Shown: positions 37,587 through 50,206, counted from the first letter of the stretch. The stretch is DNA of 64,000 bases from Hyperoplus lanceolatus (GCA_026929865.2 CM049395.1:17120001-17184000); one strand, 5' to 3'. The notes: generated by a model from the letters alone, not told the origin. Program-made: numbers and translations.

Positions 37587-38074
37587 GTATGACTTTAGGT
37601 TAGCTCTGAATACATATACAGTCCCCTCCAATAGTATTGGAACGGTGAGGCCAATTCCTTTATTTTTGCTGTAGACTGGAAACATTTGGGTTTGACACCA
37701 AACGATGAATATGAGACAATAGCTCAACATTTCAGCTTTCATTTCCAGGTATTAACATCCGGATCCGATACACAACTTAGAAGATAGCATTTTTTGAAAA
37801 GGAACGCCACATTTTTAAGTGAGCAAAAAGTATTGGAACAGATAGACTTTAAATAAATTAAAGTGAATAAAACATAATATTTTGTTGCAAATCCTTTGCT
37901 TGCAATAACATCATCAAGCTTGTGACCCATTGACATCACCAAACTTTTGCATTCTTCTTTTGTGATGCTTTTCCAGGCTTTCACCACAGCCTCTTTCAGT
38001 TGCTGTTTGTGTTAACAGTTAGGGGGTTACTCTCTTAAGTCTCCTCTTTGGCAGGTAAAATGCCTGCTCTAAAG

Positions 38075-39595
38075 CAGCGGTTCCCAAACTTTTTTAGCCG
38101 TGCACCCCCTTCTATGTCCCAACCAGGTTGACACACCCCCACACATTAAAAAAAAAATGCAACAAGCTTTTTTATAGCCATATTAAAGGTGGCATGTTCA
38201 ATCATGCTCTAATGACCAGAACGCACATAATAAAATAATCACGATCACAACAAGGGGCAGAAAGCAGATAAAATGGGGAAAATATTATAGCCTAATATTT
38301 TGAGTCACGTTGAGCAACAATTGCAGCAAGTTTAAATGACCGTGGAGCAAACAACCCCGTCATCATAACACAGGTTATGGAAATAAAATTAGAACGCCAG
38401 TCATTTTAAATAAATTGCGAGAATGAATGTAGAGGCCACAAACTAAGTGTGCATATGCGTAGAAGAAGATAACTTCGCTTCATTTTGAATAGCCTCCATT
38501 TATTTATTAATTAAAATTCAAGTTTTTGATTCTAAATTTTACAAAGGAAATGTTTATTTACACGTCTTTATTGTGTGGAGAAAAAACACTGTACCCGTAT
38601 TGGTCCGAGTATAAGATAACCCCGATTATAATACGAACCCCCCGTTTTTCAAAACTCAACTCAATACATTTTATTTATTTAAATAATGTACGAAAATAAA
38701 AACACTTTTCTTCATTGCAAATAAACAGTAGGATAGTGCAAATAGACCGAACTCTGATGTGTTCACTACAGACTATTCTTCACACGCAAATTCCTCTGCC
38801 CTGCTGTGATCGCTCTCGCTGTCATCTCTCCTATACTCTGGTTCGGTGCATAGCGGGTCATCCTCGCTGCTGTCCTCGGCATCTGAGACGCAGCATTTAT
38901 TTAATGCTCATAGTTAATCACATAGCCTAGTGCTGAAACGAAAGCTATCAACGCCGTGGTTTAAGGCTGAAATGATAACCGGGGCACGTTAACATTGTCG
39001 AGGGGAAGCCCTCCGAGATCTCCGTTGGTTTCAGTTTACAGCTCACAAAGTGACAATCACCACCATCACATGGACAGCGTTTAAATAAAGTGTCTCATTC
39101 TTAAAATCATTAGGGCTTTGATGCAAATGAGGAAATCTGAACATTACAGCAGCAGTGCTGGTGCGTAAAAGGACAGCGCAGTTGGCAATCTCTCCTCAGC
39201 ACAACTGCAGCAGCTAAAAAGCCACAGTCGATCGCTCTGCCGATTCCTGCCTCTGACATGTTGACTGGCAACATAATGATTTGAGGCTTTGAATCGGCTT
39301 TGTCGATGTCCCGTGCCTCTTTTTTCTCTCCACTCAAGCGCACAAACGCCCCGGCCGCTTCCGAGAGCACAGCCAGTGTTCCACCCGATTTAAAAAAAAA
39401 AAGAAAATAAACACAACTTGGAAAACACGACCCGACTTTTTACGACCTATTTCCGTGAAAATAAAACCCTCTTATACTCGGACCAATATGGATTGTGTAA
39501 TGATCAGACCGCCATTACATTTTTCATCTCGCGCACCCCCTAGCAGCAGCTCACGCACCCCCAGGGGTGCGCGCACCACACTTTGAGAATCCCTG
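38075..39595. mobile_element. Non-autonomous hAT nested in the Tc1-derived palindrome
   Basis: Ends CAGCGGTTCCCAAACT and, in reverse complement, CAGGGATTCTCAAAGTG are flanked by CTCTAAAG at 38067-38074 and 39596-39603. The right arm of the host palindrome preserves the uninterrupted site. It contains a further TIR element at 38598-39488. Confidence 0.85.
38598..39488. mobile_element. Third-level nested TIR element (TATTGGTCCGAGTATAAGA)
   Basis: TATTGGTCCGAGTATAAGA at 38598 is repeated inverted at 39470-39488, giving an 891-bp element inside the hAT. On the minus strand around 38770-38890 a frame reads an acidic tail (SDAEDSSEDDPLCTEPEYRR and on to a stop), like the C-terminus of some transposases. 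Superfamily not determined. Confidence 0.7.
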
Positions 39596-40637
39596 CTCTA
39601 AAGGGTTTAAGTCTGGAGATTGACTTGGCCAGTCTATAACCTTCCACTTATTGCCCCTGATTAACTCCTTTGTTGTGTTTTGGGTCATTATCTTGCTGCA
39701 TGATGGAGGATCTTCTAATCAGTTTGGGTGCATCTTTCCTTAAATTGGCAGACAAAATGTTTCTGTAGACTTGGAGTTAATTTTGCTGTTGCCATCATGT
39801 GTTACATCATCAATGAAGAATAATGAGCCCGTCCCAGAAGAAGCCATGCAAGCCCAAGCCATTACATTGCCTCCACCATGTTTCACAGATGAGCTTGTAT
39901 GTTTGGGATCATGAGCAGATCCTTTCTTTCTCCAAACTTTAGCCTTTCCATCACTTTAGTAAAGGTGCATCTTGACAACAACACAGTAACACATGATGGC
40001 AACAGCTAAATTAACTCTACAGAAACATTTTGTCTGCCAAGTTAAAGAAAGATGCAACCAAACTGATTGGAAGATCCTTCATCATGCAGCAAGATAATGA
40101 TCCAAAAAAACTGCAAAAATAACAAAGGAGTTCATCAGGTGCAAGAAGTGGAAGGTTTTAGACTGGCCAAGTCAATCTCCAGACTTAAACCCTTTGGAGC
40201 AGGCATTTTACCTGCTAAAGATGAGACTGAAGAGAGTAACCCCCAAAACGAACAGCAACTGAAAGAGGCTGCAGTGAAAGCCTGCAAAGTACCACAAAAG
40301 AAGCATGCAAAGGTTTGGTGATGTCAATGGGTCACAGGCTTGATGAGGTTATTGCAGGCAAAGGATTTGCGACAAAATATTACGGTTAATTCACATTAAT
40401 GTATTTAAAGTCTATCTGTTCCAATACTTCTGTTCGCCTAAAAATGTGGTGTTCCTTTTCAAAAAATGCTATCTTCTAAGTTGTGTATCGGATCCAGATG
40501 TTAATACCTGGAAATGAAAGCTCAAATGTTGAGCTATTGTCTCATATTCATCGTTTGGTGTCAAACCCAAATGTTTCCAGTCTACAGCAAAAATAAAGGA
40601 ATTGGCCTCACCGTTCCAATACTATTGGAGGGGACTG

Positions 40638-42013
40638 TAAGAGGTTCTTAAAAAAACTCGTAGTTAAAAATAATATGCAGTGTGAAAAAAATCCGTAAAA
40701 AAAAAAACTTTTTAAAATGTGTTTCATCTGGTGACGTTCGTAAACTAAAGTCATTGAGTTTGCGAGTTTAATGATTAATTTGGTAAAGGTCAGCAGTGGT
40801 TCCAGTGGCTTCATTTGGTCAAATCCATGCTAAATTAACATGAGAAGTGATTTAGAATGTTGATTAAGCTGTTGACCTTTCTTATGTTTTAAGGTGTGAT
40901 TGATGACTGTTAAATTATATGGAATAGCAACATAGAGATGTTTTTTAAAACCCTCTGGACAGCTTTAGATTGTCTATCTAAAACCTACATACCAGTCTCA
41001 ATGGGAACTCAGTTTTGTGAACTGACTATGTAATTTGCAGCAATTTGCATGTTTTGTTGGTAATTGTAGTAATATTTGGATATTGTAAATCAGAATACAA
41101 TAATGATTTGGTGGAGCTTGTTGGTGGTGAAAAAATTATGGGAGTAATTTGCATGGAATATGGAAGAAAGGTCAAGTCAATCAACTATTTATGAAGTTTG
41201 ACTTATGTTTCTGGCAGAGGTTCTCAAAAGGATCATTATGGATTATATACTAGCAAAAATTGCTGCTATCCATCTTTCTTGAGATTTTCTTTTCTTAATG
41301 CTGAAATATTGAAGGGTTTGGCAAAATTGCAAGATATAATAAATACAACTAGGAGTGGTTGAATTTGTTAATCCACAAATTATATTATTTAGATTAAGCC
41401 ACTAGTCAAACACATTGTAACATTTACAGGTACTGTTTATAACAATCACTTTTCGTCAAAATTAGGAATATCTCACGGTCCACTTAATACCTGTCTGTAC
41501 TGTGTGTGCGCTAAAAAAGCAAATCGTGTTAATACAGAGCCTAGGCTCTATAAACTGGTATGTAAACAAAGGGTATGCAAACAAAGGGGGCCCAACGTAG
41601 TTAGCAACATGTCAGTTTATGGAGCATAGGCTGTATACTAATACTAGATATTTTCAGCACACAATAGTCAGGCAGGGGATCATGAGGAGATTTTTACTGA
41701 TTACACTGATACTGAACACGCATTCTACAGAATGGCTGACTCAACTTTAATGTTTAAGATAAAAAAGATCTTATGTCCACAAAATATATTGGTACTTTAC
41801 TGTTAAACTCCGAGGACCTGGATTGAGCCACATTTACGGGACTCAGGACTTTTGGTCCAAAATTCAGAATTGACTGGATGTTGACCAAAAATCTATTAGG
41901 TTGGCTATTAAGCTTAATTTAAGTGAACATTAATGAGAATAACGGATCAGTAGGTACATTTCTATTCAATATAAACCTAAATTTGAACCATAAATGTTCT
42001 TCATCACTCTTAG
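40638..42013. other. znf609 intron, unassigned
   Basis: AT-rich sequence without recognisable exon or transposon. A short near-duplicate (GTATGTAAACAAAGGGTATG-CAAACAAAGGG) lies at about 41560-41590. Confidence 0.5.
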
Positions 42014-42412
42014 GTTCGTACCTACCTGGAGGTTATCCATTTTCTCCATATGGCAGTAAAATAGCCGGAGGTGACGAAGGCAGTGAAAAATCACGCGCTA
42101 GCCCTACTGTCTCCAAAACTGCAACGGACTCCAAAGCCCTGGATATCCTGCATCAGCACGCCAGCCAATATAAGAGCAAATCTCCCACTGTAGGTGACAA
42201 GCCACCCCACGAGAGGGAGAGGGATCAGGACAGAGGAGCTGGTGGAGACAGAGACAGAGACCGCGAAAGGGATCGTGAGAGGGAAAGAGAAAGAGAAAGA
42301 GAAAGAGACATGGACCGACCACGTTCCTCGCCATCCCAGCGCATCATGCCCTCTCACCACCACCTGGGATACCCGCTGCTCTCCGGGCAGTACGACCTGT
42401 CCTACGCCACAG
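42014..42412 (+). CDS. znf609: znf609 coding exon: SYLPGGYPFSPYGSKIAGG ... DLSYATG
   Basis: A 399-bp exon between acceptor CACTCTTAG and donor GTCAGT (42413). Its first two bases complete a Gly codon. It encodes SYLPGGYPFSPYGSKIAGGD, then the conserved SKALDILHQHASQYKSKSP motif. A long alternating Arg/Glu/Asp run (about 42240-42310) comes next, then RPRSSPSQRIMPSHHHLGYP and QYDLSYATG. The order and motifs follow the C-terminal part of human ZNF609. The purine-rich R/E repeat is a simple-sequence expansion within coding DNA and is likely length-variable. Confidence 0.95.
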
Positions 42413-42655
42413 GTCAGTCACTTCTCTCTCTACTGAATTCGCCTGACTAATGTTAAACTGTTATTACATACTTAACAAGGTACTTTACATGCAAAGTAGA
42501 TTAATACCAGTAACTTCAATTTAGAAAAGCACCACAGTCGAGAATAGTTTCTGTAAGTAGATGCAGAGTGTTAAATGACTACAGATCAGCAATCTAAATC
42601 CAGAATCTAAATAGGATATATCACTGATAGCCATACGTTTTTCGACTCACCATAG

Positions 42656-42734
42656 GTCTCTCGTCATCAGCTATTGTTGCCAGCCAACAAGCAGCAACTC
42701 CCTCCCTGTACCCACCACCACGGAGGTGAGAACG
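42656..42734 (+). CDS. znf609: znf609 terminal coding exon (stop at 42727-42729)
   Basis: After a 243-bp intron (acceptor CACCATAG), two bases complete a Gly codon. The exon then encodes LSSSAIVASQQAATPSLYP followed by PPRR and a TGA stop at 42727-42729. This is essentially identical to the known C-terminus of ZNF609. Five bases past the stop lies a strong donor (AACG|GTAAGA at 42735), so the exon very probably splices on to a 3' UTR exon at 45615. A stop this close to the junction would not be expected to trigger nonsense-mediated decay. Confidence 0.95.
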
Positions 42735-43029
42735 GTAAGACCCTCTTAGTTGGAGGAAAATTCAAAAGATTGATAGAGACCAAACACGTTTACGGAGACA
42801 CAGCAGTAAACTGGGAGCAAACCCAAAGAATGCTGGTGGCAGACATTGTGCTTTACATAAACAAGTTAGTTGAAAATATTAAGGTGATGAGGTATCAGTT
42901 ATCGGCACAGATGTAGATCGTCATGTAAAAGTTAAACATTTAGTTTCTTTTTGCTGGGTTTATTTGTTTAAAAGAATACCAATCTCTACCAAGCCCCAAC
43001 CACAGTGAATTCTACCAGCATCCAATGCG

Positions 43030-44010
43030 TAAGTGTCAACAAATGCAGTTCACCAAGTGGCCACTAGGGGCAGTTTCATAATAGCGCAATTTCCTATTGA
43101 CACCTGCAATACATTTTCACAGCATTATTAAACCTATTTACGGCCTAGTACAAAAAAACATTCTAGTCTGTATTTTTAGGTCATATTTCAATGACAACAC
43201 TGAGGGGAGTGATTTTTTTTTTATACCAGGCTAGTTTTTATTCTATTGGAGGTTAAAATGTATGAATAATTAGGGGTGTGGCCTCTTCCGTGACAGCTAG
43301 CCGCTGGTCCTCACTTATCGTTGGAGGTATACGGCAGCTAGATGGGCGAATCTCCCTCCCTCCAACGTCAAAGCCCTTTTTTGGTAAGAGGAAATGAGGT
43401 GGAGTCAAAATCTGACAAGATGGCTACCCGCATAGGATAGGACGATTGGATGCAGTTGAAATAACTGAGATCAGCTCAAATGCTACATCCATTTTATATA
43501 CTATCTACTGTATGATCGCTACTCATTCCTTTCAAATCCGTGTCTCCCATTCAATCCATATCTGTTGTTGAATTTTTTTTTAAACAAACAATTTGCCTAT
43601 AAAACATGCATAAAACAGAAAATGTAATATAATTTGAATTTTCATTTGTGAAATTCAATAATCATTCATTTAATCAGCGGGCTACACTGTGTCCTGCTGC
43701 TACAATGTCACACAATGGCCAGACAATAGTCTCTGGCCAATCAGTGGCCGGCCGTCTGCCGACGTCACCTTTTAGCATCGGCTCAGCTCGCTTGGAACCT
43801 AGAGCGAGGCGATACCAAAAAAGCAGCCGCTACCAGGTACCAAGTACCATGAAATTGCGGTGGAAAAGCCAAAAATGCGAGTTGAGTCGAGTTGAGCAGA
43901 TACCATGCGGTGGAAAAGCGCCATTAGGGTAGCCTACTGTTGGCAGTGGAAACGCATGCCAGATCTAGTAGGGTAACCGTTCTCTACCGAACCAAACTAT
44001 GCTGCTCAGA
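43030..44010. repeat. CpG-containing repeat segments in the 3' UTR intron
   Basis: Two segments look like fish DNA-element remnants: about 43260-43440 (GGCAGCTAGATGGGCGAATC, ACAAGATGGCTACC) and about 43670-43930 (GGTACCAAGTACCATG, GCGGTGGAAAAGCGCCATTA). They differ in GC and CpG content from the surrounding intron. The ends were not resolved. Confidence 0.45.
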
Positions 44011-44811
44011 GGAAACGAGGCATAATATAAACAGCGACGGAAACCTCATAGCTGTTGGTCACTAGATCCACATCAACAGTGCATCAGATGAATGATACAG
44101 ATCAAAACTGTACAAACCAACAAAAGTGTGATGTTTATAGAGAGGGGATATATATTTTGGCAGGCTTAAAACATAGCCTTAACTCCGATAAGAAGTGAGT
44201 CCCCACTGCTGCATCTAAGATCACTATCTGTCCTACCATCAAGTGCTTTATTTTGGAAATAGCCGAGCCTAATTCACACCATTCCTAATCTAACCTCAGA
44301 ACCTCATGACCACTAAATTGCTAAATGTTATTTTCAAAATACACATTTAGGCCAGTATGCTCATACGTGATATAATGGTTATGAATTGTGTTCAAAAATA
44401 GAGAAAAGTGTGTTTTTTGTATAATATATAATGTAGATGAAAGGTTGATTGTTAAAAAAAAGTCACTTTCTGTTTTTTGTATTTTCATTTCAAAACGGAT
44501 ATGGATTGAATGGAAAATCACACACAGATCTTTCAACATTTCTGTGGCAGACTCTGTGAGCAGCAACCTGTAAAGAAAACAAATATTGGCCAAACAAATC
44601 CCTTACTACTCTGCTTCAATCCAGCAAAATATGCAGTACAGCGTTTAGGCCCTCAACTCAGCCAACCTGAGTAGGTCCTCTGAGGACAAGTGGATCAAAG
44701 TGTTGATAATAGAGATGTGGAATGAGCAGGCCAAGACCCTAAGCCAGAGCGGCCTGCACTGGCATCTAGTGGGAGGGTTTCAAAATTACAACTCAGTATG
44801 ATACATAATTG

Positions 44812-45028
44812 TACACTCAGTTGCCAGTCTATTAGGTACACTAAGTTGAAACTAATGCAGTCTAATGCAACATTAGACATTTTTTTTCATTTTCACTCAC
44901 TGAGGTTATAACGTTTAGATGTTTTGAGTGAATTCAATCATATCAAAGCATGGAAGGTTTGATTTGTTGCAGTGCTGTTGTATTGGACTGCATTACTTTC
45001 AGCTAGGTGTACCTAATAGACTGGGCGA
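44812..45028. mobile_element. Short TIR element (CAGTCTATTAGGTACAC)
   Basis: TTGCCAGTCTATTAGGTACAC near 44821 pairs with GTGTACCTAATAGACTGG at about 45007-45024, giving a MITE of about 217 bp. It resembles the widespread fish TTATTAGGTACACC-type element. The exact ends and duplication are not resolved. Confidence 0.6.
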
Positions 45029-45614
45029 ACGCTGCAGGTTTAACACATAACAATTAACAACATTCCTCCTACTAGTGGCAGGAGTATTAAAAACCCTTTC
45101 TTAAAATTACCACACACAAAAATATACTGCATTACTATCAAATGTCCTCTACTCAAACATTTATGCAAGTAAACATATAGAAGGATTTGTAAAATGACTT
45201 CTGACTTTAGCATAACTGTCTCCTTCCGGAGTGCAATATTATTGAATATGTTGTTCTATTGTATTATTATTATTGTGTATGCATGCATTAATATGTAAAC
45301 ACATTTAAATGTTGTAGTTGGTTAGAGTAGAGAAGACTAGTTTACATTGTTTATACAAGTCTTATTTTAAAAGCCGATCATATGTAAAATCTACAAAGTA
45401 ATATTTACAAATATTCTGGAATTACTCTGAACTTGAGTGAAGTAGAAATATTAAATAGCTAAAATGGTCAATTAAAAATACCTAAAAACTGCCTTCTCCA
45501 TAGCACCAAAAAGCATTTATTAAACAGTACTCTTTTGTTTGTGTTTCTGTATTTGCTATGAATGAATATGTGATCCACGAATAAATGAGTCTTTCTGTTT
45601 TCTGTCTTTCATAG

Positions 45615-48600
45615 GGAAACCTGACCGTCACACCTCAACCCTACAAAGATTCATGTGACTGGCTCACATGAGAAGAAAATCACCCGGGTGTTACTTTTTA
45701 GACATCAGTTGAATGGTGTTTCTATCTATATTTTTAGTTCTTCTGTTCCAAGGCTAGGCATATTTTTTTTTTTTTTTTTTAGTCCCTCGTAAATGACCCA
45801 ACTGTCGAAAGAATGACAATAACCCAGGTTCAAAGCCATCACTCTGCCTCATCATGCAGAGGAAACACCTACCCGCTGATTATCTAGTCTTTGCACTGTC
45901 AACAAATACAATGCAAAAAGAGACTATTGGACTGCCAGAATGGCTTTATTCTTGTTTTTATTTCTTTGACTGCATTGTTTTTCTTGTCAAACGCAGAAAG
46001 AAATTGGCAGGGGATGTTGTGTGGCTGATGGGGAAAAGGGGAGTCAAACTAAATTAAAAGACTGAAAAGAAAAAGTAACTCATATTGAAATTATTTCAAA
46101 CTCTATGTCTTTGGCTTATTGTATGCCGTGAAACAACAGTATATCCTTAACTTGACACATGTTTTTGCTATATTTTGTGGGTAGAGGGAATATTCCAACA
46201 GCTGCTTTCTTCAGAGACTTAATAGCCTGAGACTGACATTTTTCACTTCCCATTGTCACTGTTGATTCCCATCCACTTTGAACCCACAGTTCTTGTTTCA
46301 GGGATGATGTTGTCATGTTTTGCGAAGGGACCGCGTACACCTCAATGGAGAATAAACACTATTCATGTTTTTCTTTTCTCAGTAATACTAAACACCATAT
46401 CATTTTGTTCATCCTTGAATGTGTCTGACTCTGGTATTAGTCCTGTTTTTCCTTCACAATGAAAGGGTCGCATCTGTCTATACACTCTTTACGGTGAAGT
46501 CACATTAGCAAGCATTAGATGAGTTCACAGGGCATTGTCATCATTACATTAGGCCAACATTAGGGCCACTTGTGTTGGGTTTTGGTGTTTTTCCTACAAG
46601 ATTGTTCTTCGTTCAGCTCGTCAAGTTTGCTTGTTTTCTGTCAAACTTCAGCAAACTTTTCACTCTACTTGTGTTTTTCTGCTGATATAAATGTTTATGT
46701 TTATCACAGCACGCAACTGTCATTGTTAAACATCTTTCAGCATTTAACATTATGTGCTCAGACCTAATTATGTCCTGGATGTTTCACTGTGCTTCTTCTT
46801 TGCCCTCAGCTTTGGTTGTCTTGCTACACATTTTTGCAAATTTGATTTTATTCACTTTACCTCTACTTTTTCAACACATCACAAGCTTGATTTACATCTA
46901 CAATTAAGACCTTTGAATCGCTGCCCACATTTCTGATCTTTTTCAGTGATTGGATGGGGGTCAAATTAACTGAAAACAACATGTTGAATTTGTCAGATTT
47001 TTTGGCTATTATGCACTGTAAAAAGGAAGGAAAAAAAATGAGCATCGCTTGTTAGTGTAGCTTCACCATAAGACACGTTTACTTCAGGATAGCTATTAGC
47101 ATGGTTTTCTGAGCAGTGGCAAGCTTTAGAACGGAGTCTGATACATAACACCAGTTTCCTTTGTTTATTTGCTGCCTGTGCTGTAAGAAGACCTACTGGC
47201 TCATTAAACACAAGTGCATGAATGAAACGACCCAAAACATCTTTCATCTGTTACTATTACAGCGCAAACATGAACCAATCGAATGCAGACGATGGACTAT
47301 AATAAGAATCATTTAAAAAAATAAAATAATAATAATCTGAAACGCTTGGAGCAAAGAGCTAACACGGTGAAACGTGGTAACCGGGAACTCAATACGCACA
47401 CATGGCTGAAGTGGGAATTCTCCAATTGGCTACAAAAAGAAGCACGTTGCTCTTGGCTTTCCTTTGGATCTCAAACTGGTGGTGACACTCTGTGAATTCA
47501 ACCAAGTGTAGTTATCTTTAATCTTGAAGCCTCCTCAAAAAACGACTGTGAGCATGGTCTGTTCCACCGGAGGGGCCCTCTTTGCTTTAAATTATACCAC
47601 ATGGGGTTATAAATTAAATTGTCTTCATATGCAATATGCATCGATTTTAGAGGGCTTTCTTTGCTGGTGTGACAAAGCACATTTTCTACTCTGAGCTGGA
47701 AGCACTGTAGCGGTAGATTAAGAGATGACAGAAATTGGCTTAGGAGAGGGAATTCTTAAAGGTTTAATGCCATACCGTGCTGTTGTGAAAAGTCCTTAAA
47801 TTCACCTGAGATTTTATAATATGTTGAATACTGACAATATTGTCATTAAATTAAATTTAAATTGATTTCGTTTAACAATCACTTTTTATGTTGCCATCGT
47901 TGTATTTCTTTGCCTCATTTTAATACTGTTCATGTTCCAAATCCATAAACCATCAGTTAATCTCATGTCGAACACCCTCTGAGGTCGGATGTTGGCAGTT
48001 TGTTGAGACACTTCTGATCATTAATTAAAAATGCAGCTCTTCATTCTTGAGGTTCTCGGACATTCCCGGTAAATAAGTTGCCAGTTTCTCATCCCACGGA
48101 GTTTGCAAAATGGTATATCTGTTGACTTTTTTGAGCATTTTGAAGAAGAATGGCTCAAGTGAATAAACTGAATGTGGTGACGTTTGATTTGTACTTAATC
48201 TGTAAGGGTAATCTAGGCAGCTGTGATGTTGTCCTTAAAGTCAATGGGTTTTTAGTACCAGCAGACTGCATACAGTACATGTAGTTTTATCAGACAATGG
48301 TTGTGACAAGTGCATTTGTTCTCTCTTTGAGAGTAGTAATGTTATCTCAGTAGTAAGCAAAGCCCAGTGAAAAATCATATTTACTAAAGTGTATGAAAAG
48401 CCAGAAAAGTAATGTTTGCTATCAACATATTAGAAAGTGCTTGGCTCTTGTATTTGCAGGACTGTATTTGTTTCATGGTGAAGAGTATATTTATTGGCCA
48501 GCAGTTGTCTCAATTGGTGCCTAGTTGAACATTCTTCTGTGAAAACACAGAGACACTTGCTTGTTTGTCATTTCCTGACCCACCTGCTGTCACACAAACC

Positions 48601-48845
48601 CCCACCCTCAACTTTATCCCCAATCCACAAAAAAGTACCAGTTCTGGTGCTTGCAAGGATGTTTACAATGTTTTCATTTTCTTTCTTTGTGAGAATTCAG
48701 AACTCTTTGCCCTCTCCTCCTTTCTCCCGCCCTTCAGGAGTTTGTGTAAAGTGTACATTACCATGGTTCTTTTTATATAATACTCTGTAACTTGCCTTTG
48801 TAAATTTGGGCTGGAAAAAAATAAATCTTTTTATGAGACAATCTG
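45615..48845 (+). other. znf609: znf609 3' UTR exon
   Basis: An acceptor (CTGTCTTTCATAG) ends at 45614, and the donor of the stop-codon exon at 42735 has no other good partner nearby. From here to about 48845 there is no coding signal and little recognisable repeat. The stretch ends with a canonical AATAAA at 48820-48825. The block just before it (about 48730-48840) has the uniform, non-repetitive look of a conserved 3' UTR end. Internal AATAAA hexamers, for example at 46351, could give shorter isoforms. The exact cleavage point is inferred, not seen. Confidence 0.7.
48820..48825 (+). terminator. Probable znf609 polyadenylation signal AATAAA
   Basis: A canonical AATAAA lies about 3.2 kb into the proposed last exon, with a T-rich and GT-containing stretch within 60 bp downstream. 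A second AATAAA at 49054-49059 could be an alternative distal site. Confidence 0.6.
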
Positions 48846-49397
48846 TCCTGGGAACTGCTCAATATGGCATCTGTTCTGTCAACGCTGTGAAGTTAAGATA
48901 ATACTGCTAAATCGTCCTAATGTCAGCTACCATTCAGCCTTCCAGTGCGGGTTTGTGCAGCTGTCTCCTTCAAAGGTTGTGTTCGTCACTTTTGAAAGTC
49001 TTGAAAAGAAAGTTATTCATTGTGGATTTTACTTTGAAAATAACTTTATTTCAAATAAAAATATGTTTGGCTAGTTATAACAGACTGGGTTGTGGGTGTA
49101 AAAGTAATTTTATGATGTAAGTCCAAAGTAATGCAGGAAATTAATGTCCAGCATTGATTTTTATTTGGTACAAGAACAAAAAGCTGCACTGTGACATTTA
49201 TCCACAGGGGAGCAGTGTCTCTGAAGACTATGGACTAACTTACTGTACCAATACACATGCCTTTTTATTACATTGCAGCTGTACATCTTTATATTTGAAA
49301 TGCAAGATGTTAAGTTTCCCACTTGAGGTAGTATAGTCCTGAAACTAATCTCTTAAAGTCTGCTTACTGTACCTTCACTGGGCAGAATGATGTAGAG

Positions 49398-50011
49398 CAG
49401 TGCTTCTCAAATGGAGGGGCGCCGTGAGTTGTCAGGGGGTGCGCGGCTGGCCTTGATTTTCAACTGACCAAAAAAAGTGCGATGTAAGCTTGTGTATGGT
49501 CATAACCGCGCGAAAGGCCGCGATTTGCAGTAAACAAACGTCCACATGTGTCTCCAAGTTATTTAAAAAGAAATCAAGCAAGTAAACTAATAATAAAATT
49601 AATGAATTATAGGTTATTATCGCATCACAGAAGGCATATTGGCCTATAATAATAAAAAATCACCACCTTAACTATGTTTACAGTTTAAAAATGTTTTGAA
49701 TGAAATGCAAACCTCAGTTAATCATTTGCTATTGTTTCTCTGTCCTGAGATTCACACTGACTGAGCAGTCTTGTTTAAATGTTACAAATTGAGCTAATAA
49801 ACTGAACTTCAGTACTGAAGTTGCTGCAGAAGTTATCTCATCTAATTTGATAAGGTGATTGTATGCAGAATGCTCATGCCAGAAACTCATACAGTAGTTG
49901 TACAGATAAATAAATATTAGCAGGTTCTCAACAGTATTTCAATTTAGGGGGGTCGCGAAAAGATTTCTGTCCCCTAGGGAGGGCATGACAGAAAATAATT
50001 GAGAATCACTG
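49398..50011. mobile_element. Non-autonomous hAT (CAGTGCTTCTCAA) with 8-bp duplication
   Basis: The ends CAGTGCTTCTCAA and, in reverse complement, CAGTGATTCTCAA are flanked by ATGTAGAG at 49390-49397 and 50012-50019. The 614-bp interior encodes nothing. Both ends include the GGGGCG/GGTCGCG motifs usual in this family. It lies just downstream of znf609. Confidence 0.87.
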
Positions 50012-50067
50012 ATGTAGAGTGTGTTTTTACACAGATTGGCTGAATCACCTTAAAAATGCCCTAAATA

Positions 50068-50206
50068 GCAGGCTAAATAGCATGGAAGTACTGTATGGGT
50101 AAAACCAACAAAAGTTATATTTACATTCAGTGTGTCCATAATGTGTCCAATAAGTCCATGGGTGCATCCCAATACCCATACAGTACTTCCATGCTATTTA
50201 GCCTGC
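50068..50206. repeat. 33-bp perfect inverted repeat with 73-bp loop
   Basis: The arms at 50068-50100 and 50174-50206 are exact reverse complements (left arm begins GCAGGCTAAATAGCATGG). The right arm belongs to a repeat-like stretch (GGTGCATCCCAATACCCATA...) that continues to about 50640 and is typical of fish MITE ends. Confidence 0.85.

Larger units (their letters stand above)
37619..40637. mobile_element. Tc1-derived palindromic element interrupted by a hAT
   Basis: Ends CAGTCCCCTCCAATAGTATT and its inverse are flanked by TA (37617-37618, 40638-40639). The arms pair far beyond normal inverted repeats: left arm 37619-39805 (658 bp without the nested hAT and its duplication), right arm 39986-40637 (652 bp), around a 180-bp loop. 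Both arms carry the 3' half of a Tc1-type transposase, on the minus strand on the left and the plus strand on the right. The QDNDPK and [11 protein letters not shown]-like stretches lie at about 40090-40190 on the right. Reading frames are broken. The structure implies that half an element was duplicated in inverted orientation. Confidence 0.87.
42735..45614 (+). other. Proposed znf609 intron within the 3' UTR
   Basis: Its donor GTAAGA is 5 bp past the stop codon and its acceptor is TTTCATAG at 45614. It holds the repeat segments and the short TIR element listed separately. No further coding exon is seen. Confidence 0.65.
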
